A stretch of 64,000 bases of DNA, from NCBI GenBank assembly GCA_020002185.1, contig CM034543.1:9712302-9776301 (forward strand). The letters run 5' to 3'. Of this stretch, positions 10,016 through 21,232 are shown piece after piece; position 1 is the stretch's first letter; every line of letters starts with the position of its first letter. A model generated the notes under the pieces. That model was not told the origin of the DNA and made no database searches. It saw nothing but the letters and a program-made list of their open reading frames with translations. This stretch comes from Paraescarpia echinospica (lineage: Eukaryota > Annelida > Polychaeta > Sabellida > Siboglinidae). The position numbers were made by a program, and so were the translations under genes.

Positions 10016-11306
10016 ATGGCGTTCGTGAACGGCGCAACGTACGAGGGCGTGAAGGCAAACTGGAGCTGTTCAGCGGGCCGGTGACGCAGACGAGCGTCGA
10101 GAGTAGTCAGTGGACCGTCTACCAGCCGCTGACGACTCTCGACGCCGGCGGTCCTATCGAGTTCCTCATCCCAGGTTCGGGCGAGAACTATACGGACCTG
10201 GCAAGCCTTCAAGTGTACGTGCGCTTCAAAGTGGTACAGGGGGACGGTACCGATCTGGCGGCCGCTGCCAACGTGGCGCCGTTCAATAATTTCCTGCATT
10301 CGATGTTCAGTCAAATCGACGTGTCGCTGAACAACACCTCGTGACGCCGTCGACCAATACGTACGCGTATCGGGCCTACCTCGAGACGCTGCTGAGTTAC
10401 GGTAGCGACGCGAAACGGTCGCATCTCACGGGTTCGTTGTGGTACAAAGACACCGCCGGACGGATGGACACGCTCGGGATCAACAATGTCGGGTTCAAGG
10501 CACGGCGCGCCATGACGGCCGATAGCAAAGAGGTGTAGATGATGGGGCGCGTGCACGTCGACGCGTTTATGCTAAACAGACACATACCGAACGGTGTCGA
10601 CACGAAAGTACGCATGGTGCGCTCGAAGGACACCTTCGCGCTCATGGGCGCGCAAACCGTACCGGGGTGGCGCGTCGTGCTGCAGGCGATTCGACTGCTC
10701 GAGATACAAGTGAAGTTGAGCCCGGACGTCCAGATGGGACATATCAAAGCGTGGACGTTGGGAACGGCTAAGTTTCCGATGCGCCGCATCGACTGCAAAT
10801 CGTTCTTGATATCGGCGGGTACGCTATCGCACACGCAGGAGAACTTGTACATGGGTCCGATTCCGAAACGCATCTTCCTGATGATGATCGATAACGTCGC
10901 CTACAACGGAGACTACACTAGAAATCCGTTCGACGCGAGTCACAACGACATAAACTTCCTCACGCTCGTCGTCGACGGACGTCAAGTGCCGAACAAGCCG
11001 CTGAAGCCGGACTTCCCGCACAACCGGTACGTGCGGAGCTACATGAATCTCTTCGAGGCCAGCGGAAAGGCGTACGAGGACGAGGGGAACGACGTATCGC
11101 GCACGGACTTCGGCGCCGGCTACACCATCTTCGGTTTCGACCTGACCCCCGACTGTTGCGACGGGGACCATTTCAACGTCGTGCGTCAGGGGACCGTGGG
11201 CGCCGAAATGCACGTCGGGACGCCGCTTCCGGTGAACGTCGTCGTGTACGCGGAATTCGAGACGGTGATGGAGATCGACAGGAACCGGAACGTCGTGTAC
11301 GACTGA
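10016..11306 (+). pseudogene. Probable major capsid protein, copy B, frameshifted
   Basis: Landmarks match copy A: SQWTVYQPLTTLDAGGPIEF, NNFLHSMFSQIDVSLN, TYAYRAYLETLLSYG, DNVAYNGDYTRNPFDASHN and the end DRNRNVVYD. One base is lost near 10052 and another near 10340, and a TAG stands at 10536-10538 before MMGRV. The C-terminal 255 codons from 10539 are still open. The sequence differs from A throughout, so B was a separate lineage before decay. Confidence 0.72.
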
Positions 11307-11314
11307 TAGTAACT

Positions 11315-11773
11315 ATGGATACGTTTCACCTGATGCGTCGTCTGGAACACGATACGTACGCTAGACGTATCGTCGTCGGCGTCGTGCCTAAAGACGCGCT
11401 ACTTACCGTCACCACCGCCGCCACCGTTTACACGACGGCCTTCGTGTGCAACACCGACGATGGCGGCGAGCCGGGACAGCACTGGGTGGCCGTCTACGTG
11501 GACGCCGACCGGCGAGGCGAGTACTTCGATTCGTACGGTCTACCGCCGCTGCACGCCGACTTCCACGCGTTCCTGCACTGCAACTGCGGCGACACGTGGA
11601 CGTACAACGAAAAGCGGCTGCAGAGCGCCATCTCTAACGTGTGCGGACAATATTGCGTCGCCAACCTTCTCCTCCGATGTCGCGGTATGCCGTTGACGAC
11701 GTTCCAGAGCCTATTCGGCACCGATCGGGGGACCAATGACTGCCTCGTATTCCATTTGTTAAAACCGCATTAA
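11315..11773 (+). CDS. Adenain-like cysteine protease, copy B, all catalytic positions kept
   Basis: 152 residues from ATG 11315, chosen because it matches MDTFxLxRRL of the other copies; the frame is also open upstream. It shows the full set of family landmarks: His in GQHWVAVYVD, Asp in EYFDSYGLPP, Gln in LQSAISNVCGQYC and the Cys nucleophile in the same motif. It is the only one of the five protease copies in the window with a full-length frame and every catalytic residue, although its neighbours are broken. AATAAA at 11801-11806 follows the stop by 27 bases. It converges with the B polymerase, whose stop is at 11929. Confidence 0.85.
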   Translation: MDTFHLMRRLEHDTYARRIVVGVVPKDALLTVTTAATVYTTAFVCNTDDGGEPGQHWVAVYVDADRRGEYFDSYGLPPLHADFHAFLHCNCGDTWTYNEKRLQSAISNVCGQYCVANLLLRCRGMPLTTFQSLFGTDRGTNDCLVFHLLKPH

Positions 11774-11928
11774 TTTCGCTTTTACGTGTATAGTAGTAGA
11801 AATAAAAAACAAACGATGATGTACAAAATTGTTGTTGTTTATTATTACCCTACCTGCATACATACATACATACATAAACTACCCCTAGGCTATTCCTTAG
11901 GTTAGACGGGTTAGACGAGTTATTCGAG
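11774..11928. terminator. Convergent polyadenylation region, copy B
   Basis: AATAAA at 11801-11806 (plus strand) serves the protease; TTTATT at 11838-11843 is AATAAA on the minus strand for the polymerase. A short CATACATACATACATA run and several TTAGACGAGT-type repeats fill the rest. Confidence 0.55.
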
Positions 11929-14871
11929 TTAGACGAGTATCGGCGCCGTGGTGACGCCGTCGTCGAGCACACGGCGTTTAGGGTAGAAGTAGCTCAACGC
12001 AGCGCGCTCTTGAACGTTCTTCAACACGGTCGAGTCTTTCACCTGGAAACCACGGTTCCAGCCGACGCCGTTGCGACGGTCGCGCAGTACGGCGAGGAAG
12101 GTGTGCTCGTCGATGTCGTTCTGACGCTTGCTCAGTCCCTTCTTGCTGTACTTCGGACCGTTGTCGCCGCTGAAGCAGTAGTAGGTCTTGCTGCACAGCG
12201 CCACGAATCCGTCGCCGCGCCATTCTTCTTTGAAGAGACCCGGCGTTCGACGATCGAACAGGCGTCGGCACGCGCAGCAGTCCTCCGCCGTCCACGCTAG
12301 TCCGATGACGCGCCGTCGTTCGTAGGCGTCCACGTGCGCGTCGCAGCATTCGGCCGGAAACCACAGCGATCGATTCCGGAAGTAGTTTTCGCGATGTTCT
12401 TCCGGTACGAGCGCGTCGACGTCACCTCCGGCGAGGGCGATGTACGCCGAGTCCGTGTCCATAGCGCAGTACTGGAAGATCGAACGGGGAATGTAGGCGT
12501 CGACGAAATCGAAATAAAATTCCAGCATTTTCAATTTTGCGTACTGCAAGACGAAATAGCCGATATGTATCGGCAGGCCGTAGACGACTTTGCGCTTATT
12601 CAGCGCCACCTAGTACAGGGCGTCGTTGAAGACGATGTCGAGTTGCCGGAAACGACGTTTGTTGACGAGCATCGACGAGTCGACCGGCGTGGCGTACTTG
12701 ATTTCCCGGTGCCGATCGACGCGCGTAATCGTTTTCCCGTAGAAACTGTTGCCGAGAAGTTTAAAGGTATCGGCGATGATCGAATTGTCGGGATCGATAT
12801 CGCCATCGCGTCGCGCCGTCGAGACCGTGTCGCCGAAGCGGCGAAAGCACGCGATCGGCGCGTACTCGATGGCCTGGTAGACGCGCTCGATGATCAGACC
12901 GTGCTCCAGATACCAGCGTAGGAGGGGCGTCGCGAGCACGATCTCGGCGCCGAAGTAGCTACCGACGAGCGTTCGTTGAGGACGGGTGAGGAGATCGTGC
13001 GACTCAGCGTAGTCGCGCATGAACGGGCTGAGATCGTCGCGCGCGATATCGACGTTCTTGAATACGGGCTGCATTTCGACGAACTTGTCGCGCAGCGCTA
13101 CCGGCACGGCGATATCGCACTGCACGAGGCCGAACAGAGAGCCGTCGCGCACCGCCTCCAGTATCGTCGAGCTCGTAATGGTGGTGGGTGGTTGCCATCG
13201 TGACGCGTCGGGTGGCGTCAACGCCACGGGCGGTCGCACGGCGTGCCACTGGCATTCCCACATTTCGACGACGTCGTCGACGAAACGACGCTGGTAGGTG
13301 GTCACGGCGATCATCGCGGCGTACAGCGTCGTCATCGGTTGAACGTTGACGGCGTTTGTCGTCACGTGCGCCTGGCTCGTCGGGCAGCCGTGAAAATAGC
13401 AGCCGTGAAATTGACACGCCGTTCGCGTGGCGGCGCACCAGCCGTCGACTCGGTGCTTTCCGATGAGCTTCTCGCGTCCGTTCAACTAGTGATGTATACG
13501 CGCGCTGGTTTGCGCCTCCACCCACGTCAACCACTCCACGGCCGTACGACCGTAGCGGTGCACGCGTTCCGCTCGAAAGGCGTTCTCCGCGCGCCGGTGC
13601 GTGTACCAGCCCGTCGGCATCTCCTGCATTATGGCCCATAGATAGAGGCCGTTTGCGTCGAAGCCGATTATCGAACGTCACGGCGCGTCGCCGCCTCGAA
13701 TCGCCGTCACGTCGGCCTAGTGGTGGCGCGCGAAGATGATCGACGGGCCGCCGACGATCTGCCACAGCAGCAGACGTTGCAGATCTTTGTTCGGCTCGTT
13801 AAAAAGCGAGAAATGGATCGACGTCGGCAGGTCGTTGAACAGATACAACAACGGCAACCCCGGTACGCTGATGGCGTCCTTGAACATGTCGATACGTCAG
13901 CGCCGATAGAAGGCGAACTGGCGATCGACGGCCTCGAGAAACGGCGCCACTTCTCGATTGTTATACCATATCAGAAAATCGCGCATCGACGTCACGCCCT
14001 CGTCACGCCACGCCGTCGCGCAAATCTCGTACGCCTCCGCGGAGATTCCCTCGCGTTTCAGGTGGCTGTAGAAAGCTTCGCGCGGCGGCAGGGCGGTTTC
14101 GTCCAGACGCGTCAACGCGTCGATATGTTCGTACGGAAAGTAGCCCTTCGTTGCCGAGCAACCGTACGCTTTCAGAAAGCGATCGTAGCTAACGCCGGGC
14201 GCGAGGTAATTCGTTATGTCCAGAAACTTCAACGTCGTCGTCGACAGGCACATGTAATTGTTCTGACGTTTAATGGTAAACGCCGACGACGTGTGCTGCG
14301 CGTCGCCGGTTATGAGCAGGGGGGTCAAGTACTTCTTGACGACATTGAGATCGTACTTACCCGAATTGAATCCCAGTACGGGCATTTTACCAAGGTGCGT
14401 CCACAGGCGGTCGGCGAGAGTGGCGTACGGTGACGCGTCGGCGTCGTCGTCGTTGCATCGTCGCCGCCAGTCGGCGTCGAGCGCGTCGAACGCCTCGAAG
14501 GTCGCGTCGTAACGGGGGCGTAGAATTGCGCAAGCCGCCGCGCTCACCGCTTCCAGGTCGTCGACGAGGCGACGCGCGAGTTCCGTCGAATCGCCGGTCG
14601 TGACGTAACACCGCGCCGCTTCGTGACCGGGCACGTTCAACGCAACGCTCACGCTGAGCAGGTCGTGTCGCGCGATCCACCGGCATTTGTCGGTATCCGT
14701 CGGCAGATCGTTATCGGCGAAATAGCATTAAAAATCGAACGTCGCGCGGTACGGGTAGTAGCGCAGGTCGTCGTCGCCGACGTCGATGCGTTCGTTGTCG
14801 AGCCGCTCGAATAAGGACGGCGACGGTCTTTAGATACCGTCGGGGAACACGTCACGAACGCCACCTTCGTC
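11929..14871 (-). pseudogene. polB: Protein-primed family B DNA polymerase, copy B, broken, N-terminus lost
   Basis: From the C-terminus upward it shows KYSKKGLSKRQND, motif C MDTDSAYIAL, motif B KLLGNSFYGKTI, motif A GFDANGLYLWAI, Exo III YNNREVAPF and Exo II NSGKYDLN. In-frame stops lie at about 12609, 13486, 13680, 13716 and 13894. The Exo I codon for the catalytic Glu (YDFECYF in A and C) is TAA, so FDF*CYF results. At 14871 the gene is cut and fused to an A-type core-gene tail, so the N-terminal third, including the zinc knuckle, is absent. Confidence 0.85.
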
Positions 14872-15014
14872 ACGTCGACGGGCTGTTGAATGCCCCCCCG
14901 CCGCCGCCGAAAAAGCGACGACGCATAAAGCCGCCCGGCAAGCCGGCGACGGCCAGTAAGAAGAGGCGCCGTCAAAAGAAGCTGACGTCGAGCGACGACG
15001 TATTCCCCGCGTAG
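14872..15014 (+). pseudogene. Core-type protein tail, copy A'
   Basis: Only the C-terminal ~47 codons are present (GLLNAPPPPPKKRRRIKPPGK... to TAG 15012-15014). The codon that is TGA in A and C is still CGA here, which shows that the basic tail is part of the ancestral protein. Confidence 0.55.
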
Positions 15015-15018
15015 TAGG

Positions 15019-16319
15019 ATGGCTTTCATGCATCGACAGTCGTGCGAGAGCGTAAAGAGCGAACTGGACCTGTTCAGCGTCCCGACGACGCAGACGAGCA
15101 TCGAGAGCGGTCAGTGGATCGATCACCAGCCGCTGACGGCCCTCGACGCTGCCGGCCCTATCGATTTTCTCATTCCGGGCTCCGGAGACGACTATCTGGA
15201 CCAGTCGACCACTAGACTGTACGTGCGCCCCAAGGTGGTGCAGGGGAAGGCACAAATCTCGCGAACGACAGCGTCGTAGCGCCCGTCAACAATCTCCTGC
15301 ATTCGATGTTCAGTCAGATCGACGTGACGCTGAACGGCACGCTCGTGACGTCGTCGACCAATACGTACCCGTACCGGGCCTACATCGAGACCCTGCTCAG
15401 TTACGGGTTCGACGCCAAAAATTCGCAGATCGAGGCCGACATGTGGCGCAAGGACACCGCCGGGCGCATGGAGACGACCAACAACAACAACGGCGGGGAC
15501 GCGCATCGGCACCAGTACATACACGGCAGCCGCGAGTTCGACATGATGGGACGCCCGCACGTCGACGTGTTCATGCAAAACCGGTAGATACTGAACGGCG
15601 TCGACCTAAAGATGCGACTGGTGCGAAGCAAGGACGCCTTCGCGATCATGGGCGACGTCGTCGATCCGGGTTTCAAGATCGTCCTGCTGGAGGCCTATCT
15701 GCAGGTGTGCAAGGCCAAGTTGAACCCGGCCGTCCAGCTCGGTCACATCAAGGCGCTGACGCTGGGGACGGCCAAGTATCCGATGCGCCGCGTCGACTGG
15801 AAGTTGTTCTCGATACCGCAGGGCACGATGTCGCACACGCACGAGAACGTCTACCTGGGCACGTTCCCGAGACGCGTGTTCATGTGCTTGATCGACAACG
15901 ACGCCTACAACGGAGCCTACGATAAAAACCCGTTCGACGCGAAGCACAACGACATAAACTTCCTCGCCCTCTACGTTGACGGACGCCAGGTGCCGAGCAA
16001 CCCGCTGCAGCCGGACTTCGCGCATCGGCGCTACATCCGAAGCTACATGAACCTGTTCGCCGCTACGGGGAAGGCGCTCGAGGACGAGGGGTTCGACGTG
16101 ACGCGCGCCGAATTCGGCGACGGCTACACCGTCTTCGGCTTCGACCTGTCGCCCGACTGCTGTGACGGCGAACACTTCAACGTCGTGCGTAAGGGGAGCC
16201 TGCGCGCCGAGATCCACTTCGCGCTGGCGCTCGCCCGGACGGTGAACGTCGTCGTGTACGGGGAGTTCGAGTCGGTGCTCGAAATCGACAAGAACCGGAA
16301 CGTCGTGTTCGACTACTGA
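15019..16319 (+). pseudogene. Probable major capsid protein, copy A', two lesions
   Basis: It starts MAFMHRQSCESVKSELDL and ends KNRNVVFDY. One G is missing from a G run near 15246, and TAG at 15586-15588 replaces a Tyr codon (TAC in A). The 235 codons from 15612 remain open and closely match copy A. Confidence 0.75.
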
Positions 16320-16324
16320 GACAG

Positions 16325-16751
16325 ATGGACACGTTTCAGCTGATACGTCGCCTGGCGGTCGACGCGTACACTAAAAACATCGTCGTAGGCGTCGTGCCTA
16401 AAGAGGAGCTGCCGGGACGGCGGCTCACCGCCTACCCGACGGCGTTCGTGTGCAACAACGACGACGGCGATGAACCGGGGGAGCACTGGGTGGCCGTCTA
16501 CGAGGACGCCGACCGGCGAGGCGAGTACTTCGATTCGTACGACCGGCGCCTTCCTGCGCCGCAACTGCGACTCGTGGACGTACAACGGCAAGAGACTGCA
16601 GAGTGGCGTATCTAACGTGTGCGGGCAATATTGCGTCACCTTCCTGCTCTTACGATGCCGCGGAATGCCGCTAAGCGGCTTCAAGTGCCTGTTCGGCCCC
16701 GATAGGGTGGTCAACGACTGTCTCGTATTCGACTGGCTAAAGCCGCATTGA
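16325..16751 (+). pseudogene. Adenain-like protease, copy A', frameshifting deletion
   Basis: The catalytic His is intact (GEHWVAVYED) and so is the Cys motif (SNVCGQYC). About two dozen bases between YFDSYD and FLRRNCDSW are missing near 16545, which moves the Cys half into another frame. It is therefore the reverse case of copy A: good active-site residues in a broken frame. Confidence 0.8.
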
Positions 16752-16796
16752 ACTATTATTAGACGACCGAGTATCCGAACCGAATTTGTCGTAACC

Positions 16797-17511
16797 ACCT
16801 GTCGTCGCCGCCGCACGTCCTGCAGACCGACAAGGGGACGGAGTTTCTCAACAGGCCCCTTCAGACGCTTTTGAGGGCGCGCGGCGTCCACCATTTCGTG
16901 ACGCACAACGAGGAGTCCAAAGCGAGCGTCGTGGAGCGATTCAATCGTACGCTGAAGACGCGCATGTGGAGGTACTTCACGAAGCATCACACGCTGAGGT
17001 ACGTGAAGCCGTTGCAGGACTTCTTGCGGTCGTACAACAACGCCTACCATCGAAGCATCGGTTGGACGCCGGCGAGCGTCGACGCGACGAATCAGGAGAG
17101 CGTGTGGCAGCGGCTGTACGGCGGCGGCGGAGGAGGGTGTCGGAAAAAAAGCAAGCCGAAACTGCGAGCGGGGGACCGCGTACGCATCAGCAAGGCGAAG
17201 GGACGCTTCAAGAAGGGGTACATGGCTAACTGGAGCGAAGAGCTCTTCACCGTCGTAAAATCGCACTCGACCGACCCTCCCGTTTATCGACTGATGGACG
17301 ACGCCGGCACGATATTGGACGGCACCTTCTAGGAGCCGGAGCTAAAAAAGTGATCGTTTCGAAGGACAAACTATATCGGGTGGAGTCCGTTCTACGGAGA
17401 CGTCGTCGACGACGCGGAAAGGGCGAAGCGGTGCTCGTCAAATGGTGCGGTTATCCGGCCTCGTTCAATAGCTGGATCGACGCCAAGGCGCTCGTGGACT
17501 ATAAGGGCTGA
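16797..17511 (+). pseudogene. Retrovirus-like integrase with chromodomain, 3' half, broken
   Basis: This is the C-terminal part of an rve-family integrase. LQTDKGTEF carries the second catalytic Asp and KASVVERFNRTLK the catalytic Glu, 34 residues apart as in retroviral integrases. YHRSIGWTPASV follows, typical of Polinton integrases. A basic, Gly-rich stretch then leads to an SH3-like segment (LRAGDRVRISKAKG, FKKGYMANWSEELFTV). TAG at 17330-17332 and a frame change in an A run near 17345 interrupt the gene. From 17350 a chromodomain is readable in the next frame (YRVESVL, VLVKWCGYP, SFNSWIDA) to TGA 17509-17511. The HHCC domain and first Asp are missing upstream of the junction at ~16797. 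The chromodomain would read histone marks and could steer insertion. Confidence 0.85.
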
Positions 17512-17937
17512 TGACGAATCGCTGTCGGACGGAATACGCAGAGTTGGAGACTTTCTTCCTACAACCGCCGCCGCTACCGTTGTCGATGCGACCGATGCTA
17601 TCGACAACGACCGCAACGTCGGCGAACTCGTTCTATGGTGTATCTGCGTGACCTATAAGGGACGACGACGCGTTGGATGCGCCACGCGGGGTGCTGGCGA
17701 TTGCACGAGGCGTGACTCTGCAATGGCTTTTCGTTTTTTATTAGGGGACCGTGGTGTATTAGTAGACTGCAGATGAGAAGAAGGCCGCGTCGAGTTACTG
17801 TCGCCACACGACGGCCCCACGCCCGTCGGCGAACTCGATCTATGGCGTGCCTGCGCGATGAAGGAAGGAAGCCCTAGTGTCGGACGGCAGTAGCGCGATG
17901 TGCACCGTCGAGACGACAGCATCAGCAGCAGCAGCCA
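17512..17937 (+). other. Region between integrase and membrane-protein gene
   Basis: No convincing gene. A motif (GTCGGCGAACTCG followed by TCTATGG) occurs at 17617 and again at 17827, suggesting an internal duplication of ~210 bp. From 17763 on the sequence is repeated after the gap. Confidence 0.3.
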
Positions 17938-18257
17938 ATGGAACCGCCATATACCGCCGTCGACTCAAGCGCGTTTCTCGGAGCACCCGCCGTCGAAACA
18001 TGCGTCTCTGTGGATGCGCCCGTTGCCGGCGACACCTCCTCCGTCGCGAGCGTTCCGATGCGTCTCTGCTGTAACGAATGCCCTAAGGCCGAGATCGTCT
18101 TCCTGTGCCTGATCGTCGTCTGTACACGGTGATCTTCGTCAGTATATACAATCTAACGCGCGGCACGGGCGACTCCAACCTGTGGAAGGCGCTGCTGAGT
18201 AGTTGCCTCGGCTACCTACTGCCGAGTCCATCTATGAGGTGCGATGGCATTGTCTGA
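17938..18257 (+). pseudogene. Small single-pass membrane protein, left duplicate, frameshifted
   Basis: About 105 residues: a Pro/Ala/Val-rich N-terminus from ATG 17938, a Cys-rich MRLCCNECPKAE, a hydrophobic segment (IVFLCLIVV then LYTVIFVSIYNL) and a conserved tail LLSSCLGYLLPSPSM. A one-base frame change near 18122 splits the hydrophobic segment between two frames. The stop TGA 18255-18257 lies inside the penton gene, giving a 14-nt overlap. The same tail and the same 14-nt overlap occur in element D, so this is a genuine family gene. Function unknown. Confidence 0.55.
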
Positions 18258-19078
18258 CTTTTACGTGACGTTGCCGAGCAACGCGTCTATGAAGGCGCAC
18301 CCCAAAAACACTTTGACGCACTACACGACGAATCTGCCGCAGCGCGTCGACCTATCGGGGCGGTGGGAATGCGGGCTGATATCGCTACTATACACGCATA
18401 GCTGGTACAACGTGACACCGGCGGACGCCTACTTCTTAGTGGCTTGCGAGTCGGGGGAGAAGGACGTTTACACCACCGGGGACGGGCGTAAAATTGCCCG
18501 GCAGGCCAACATTCCGTAAGGCTTTTACAACAGCGCCTACGAGCTGATGCACGCAATCAACGCGGCGCTGACGAAACTGAGCACGGATACGGTCAAGGCG
18601 CGCATGGAGTTCAGCCCCGTCTCTAATCGGATGACGTTGCGTCTATCGCCGGGCACAAAAATTAACATGCCGACGAAGGGGCGCCTGAAACAGATACTAG
18701 GCTTCGAATCGAAATATATCCGGGTGTACGGGGTGCCCGACGGCGGCCTGTCCCCGGGGTATTTGTTCGAGTTCGAGGGGAGCCACCCGGTGGACCTGAA
18801 CAGCGGCGTCGACACCATGTTCGTGTACACGGACATCGTGGTGTCGCGCATCGTCGGCGACGTATTCGCCCCCCTCCTCCGATCCGTGCCCGCCTACGGT
18901 TCGAACGGGAACGTCGTATCGAACGTCTTCGACCGCGTCCAATACGCGCCGCTCCTGTGTCGCCAATTCGATTCGATCGAGATAGATATGAGACGACCTC
19001 GGTCAGCCGATACCATTCGAGCACGGAATAGTCTTGACGACGCTTCACGTCAGACACTGCAAGTCGAAACTGTTCTGA
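18244..19078 (+). pseudogene. Penton/minor-capsid-like protein, left duplicate
   Basis: The complete N-terminus is seen (MALSDFYVTLPSNASM...). TAA at 18517-18519 replaces the Tyr codon of IPYGFYNS, which is intact in copy A. The two-base deletion near 18988 is shared with A but absent from the right duplicate at 22276. The copy is therefore a mosaic of lesions known from A and from C. Confidence 0.6.
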
Positions 19079-19080
19079 CG

Positions 19081-19491
19081 ATGACGCGAAGCGCGTACGA
19101 GGACTACTACACGCGGCAGGTCGGTGGTGGCCTGCCGGTGTTCGTCGGCGCCCGATCGCAGCGGGGCCACGGTCTGGGTAATCTCTTCGGCAGCCTGTTT
19201 CGAAGCGCCATGCCGCTCATCAAGAGAGGGGCCGTGGCGCTGGGCAAGCGCGCTCTCAAGACGGGCGTGCGCGTGGTGCAGGACGTCGTCGCCGGCGGCA
19301 ATTTGAAACAGGCGGTAAAGCGACGCGCGAAGGAGGCGGGCGCCGACCTTGTCGACGGGCTGTTGAATGCCCCCCCGCCGCCGCCGAAAAAGCTATGACG
19401 CATAAAGCCGCCCGGCAAGCCGGCGACGGCCAGTAAGAAGAGGCGCCGTCAAAAGAAGCAGACGTTGAGCGACGACGTTTTCCCCGCGTAG
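19081..19491 (+). pseudogene. Core-type protein, left duplicate, premature stop
   Basis: Same sequence as 764-1174 with the TGA at 19396-19398 and an open basic tail to 19491. Because of the upstream two-base deletion, the penton frame from 18547 continues into this gene here as well. Confidence 0.55.
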
Positions 19492-19495
19492 TACG

Positions 19496-20057
19496 ATGAC
19501 GTTCGTGCATCGACAGTCGTGCGAGGGCATAAAGAGCGAAATGGACCTGTTCAGCGTCCCGACGACGCAGACGAGCATCGAGAGCGGTCAGTGGATCGAT
19601 CACCAGCCGCTGACGGCCCTCGACGCTGGCGGCCTTGTCGAGTTTCTCATTCCGGTCTCCGGAGACGACTATCTGGACCAGTCGACCGCTAGACTGTACG
19701 TGCGCCCCAAGGTGGTGCAGGGGGAAGGCACAAATCTCGCGAACGACAGCGTCGTGGCGCCCGTCAACAATCTCCTGCATTCGATGTTCAGTCAGATCGA
19801 CGTGACGCTGAACGGCACGCTCGTGACGTCGTCGACCAATACGTACCCGTACCGGGCCTACATCGAGACCCTGCTCAGTTACGGGTTCACGCCAAAAAGT
19901 CGCAGCTCGAGGCCGACATGTGGCGCAAGGACACCGCCGGGCGCATGGAGAAGACCAACAACAACAACGGCGGGGACGCGCATCGGCACCAGTACATACA
20001 CGGCAGACGCGAGTTCGACATGATGGGACTCCCGCACGTCGACGTGTTCATGCAAAA
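19496..20057 (+). pseudogene. Probable capsid protein, left duplicate, cut by the gap
   Basis: It carries the C-type changes (GGLVEF, and one base lost near 19889 giving SYGFTPKSR), then runs into the N stretch after HVDVFMQ. It is the partner of 22793-23354. Confidence 0.75.
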
Positions 20058-21057
20058 NNNNNNNNNNNNNNNNNNNNNNNNNNNNNNNNNNNNNNNNNNN
20101 NNNNNNNNNNNNNNNNNNNNNNNNNNNNNNNNNNNNNNNNNNNNNNNNNNNNNNNNNNNNNNNNNNNNNNNNNNNNNNNNNNNNNNNNNNNNNNNNNNNN
20201 NNNNNNNNNNNNNNNNNNNNNNNNNNNNNNNNNNNNNNNNNNNNNNNNNNNNNNNNNNNNNNNNNNNNNNNNNNNNNNNNNNNNNNNNNNNNNNNNNNNN
20301 NNNNNNNNNNNNNNNNNNNNNNNNNNNNNNNNNNNNNNNNNNNNNNNNNNNNNNNNNNNNNNNNNNNNNNNNNNNNNNNNNNNNNNNNNNNNNNNNNNNN
20401 NNNNNNNNNNNNNNNNNNNNNNNNNNNNNNNNNNNNNNNNNNNNNNNNNNNNNNNNNNNNNNNNNNNNNNNNNNNNNNNNNNNNNNNNNNNNNNNNNNNN
20501 NNNNNNNNNNNNNNNNNNNNNNNNNNNNNNNNNNNNNNNNNNNNNNNNNNNNNNNNNNNNNNNNNNNNNNNNNNNNNNNNNNNNNNNNNNNNNNNNNNNN
20601 NNNNNNNNNNNNNNNNNNNNNNNNNNNNNNNNNNNNNNNNNNNNNNNNNNNNNNNNNNNNNNNNNNNNNNNNNNNNNNNNNNNNNNNNNNNNNNNNNNNN
20701 NNNNNNNNNNNNNNNNNNNNNNNNNNNNNNNNNNNNNNNNNNNNNNNNNNNNNNNNNNNNNNNNNNNNNNNNNNNNNNNNNNNNNNNNNNNNNNNNNNNN
20801 NNNNNNNNNNNNNNNNNNNNNNNNNNNNNNNNNNNNNNNNNNNNNNNNNNNNNNNNNNNNNNNNNNNNNNNNNNNNNNNNNNNNNNNNNNNNNNNNNNNN
20901 NNNNNNNNNNNNNNNNNNNNNNNNNNNNNNNNNNNNNNNNNNNNNNNNNNNNNNNNNNNNNNNNNNNNNNNNNNNNNNNNNNNNNNNNNNNNNNNNNNNN
21001 NNNNNNNNNNNNNNNNNNNNNNNNNNNNNNNNNNNNNNNNNNNNNNNNNNNNNNNNN
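20058..21057. other. Assembly gap, exactly 1000 N
   Basis: A fixed-size run of N. Its real length is unknown and may be zero or negative, because both flanks carry the same 2.3 kb. Open reading frames drawn across it are meaningless. Confidence 0.99.
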
Positions 21058-21232
21058 TAGACTGCAGATGAGAAGAAGGCCGCGTCGAGTTACTGTCGCC
21101 ACACGACGGCCCCACGCCCGTCGGCGAACTCGATCTATGGCGTGCCTGCGCGATGAAGGAAGGAAGCCCTAGTGTCGGACGGCAGTAGCGCGATGTGCAC
21201 CGTCGAGACGACAGCATCAGCAGCAGCAGCCA

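Larger units (their letters stand above)
8776..14871 (+). mobile_element. Polinton-like element copy B, rearranged and decayed
   Basis: A divergent relative of A. It consists of a displaced polymerase fragment, a penton 3' scrap, core, capsid and protease genes on plus, and a polymerase on minus. It is bounded by junctions with A at ~8775 and with A' at ~14872, both inside genes, so neither end is a natural terminus. Nonsense codons are common, often CGA to TGA or CAG/GAG to TAG. Confidence 0.75.
14872..16796 (+). mobile_element. Element piece A' (core tail, capsid, protease)
   Basis: A short A-like segment joined at 14872 to the B polymerase and at ~16796 to the integrase of element C. It differs from A by scattered substitutions, for example GPIDFLIPGSG for GPVEFLIPVSG. 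It therefore represents a third A-family copy, not a duplicate of A or C. Confidence 0.65.
17763..20057 (+). repeat. Left member of the duplication that flanks the sequence gap
   Basis: It matches 21058-23354 base for base by eye apart from a 2-bp indel near 18988/22276 and perhaps a few substitutions; the offset is 3295, then 3297. The left copy ends exactly at the first N and the right copy begins exactly after the last N. That is the pattern left by two overlapping contigs, or two haplotypes, that were scaffolded but not merged. Confidence 0.85.

Noticed and set aside
19879..21217. Frames of more than 380 codons spanning 20058-21057
   Set aside because: They run through the N gap and are artefacts.
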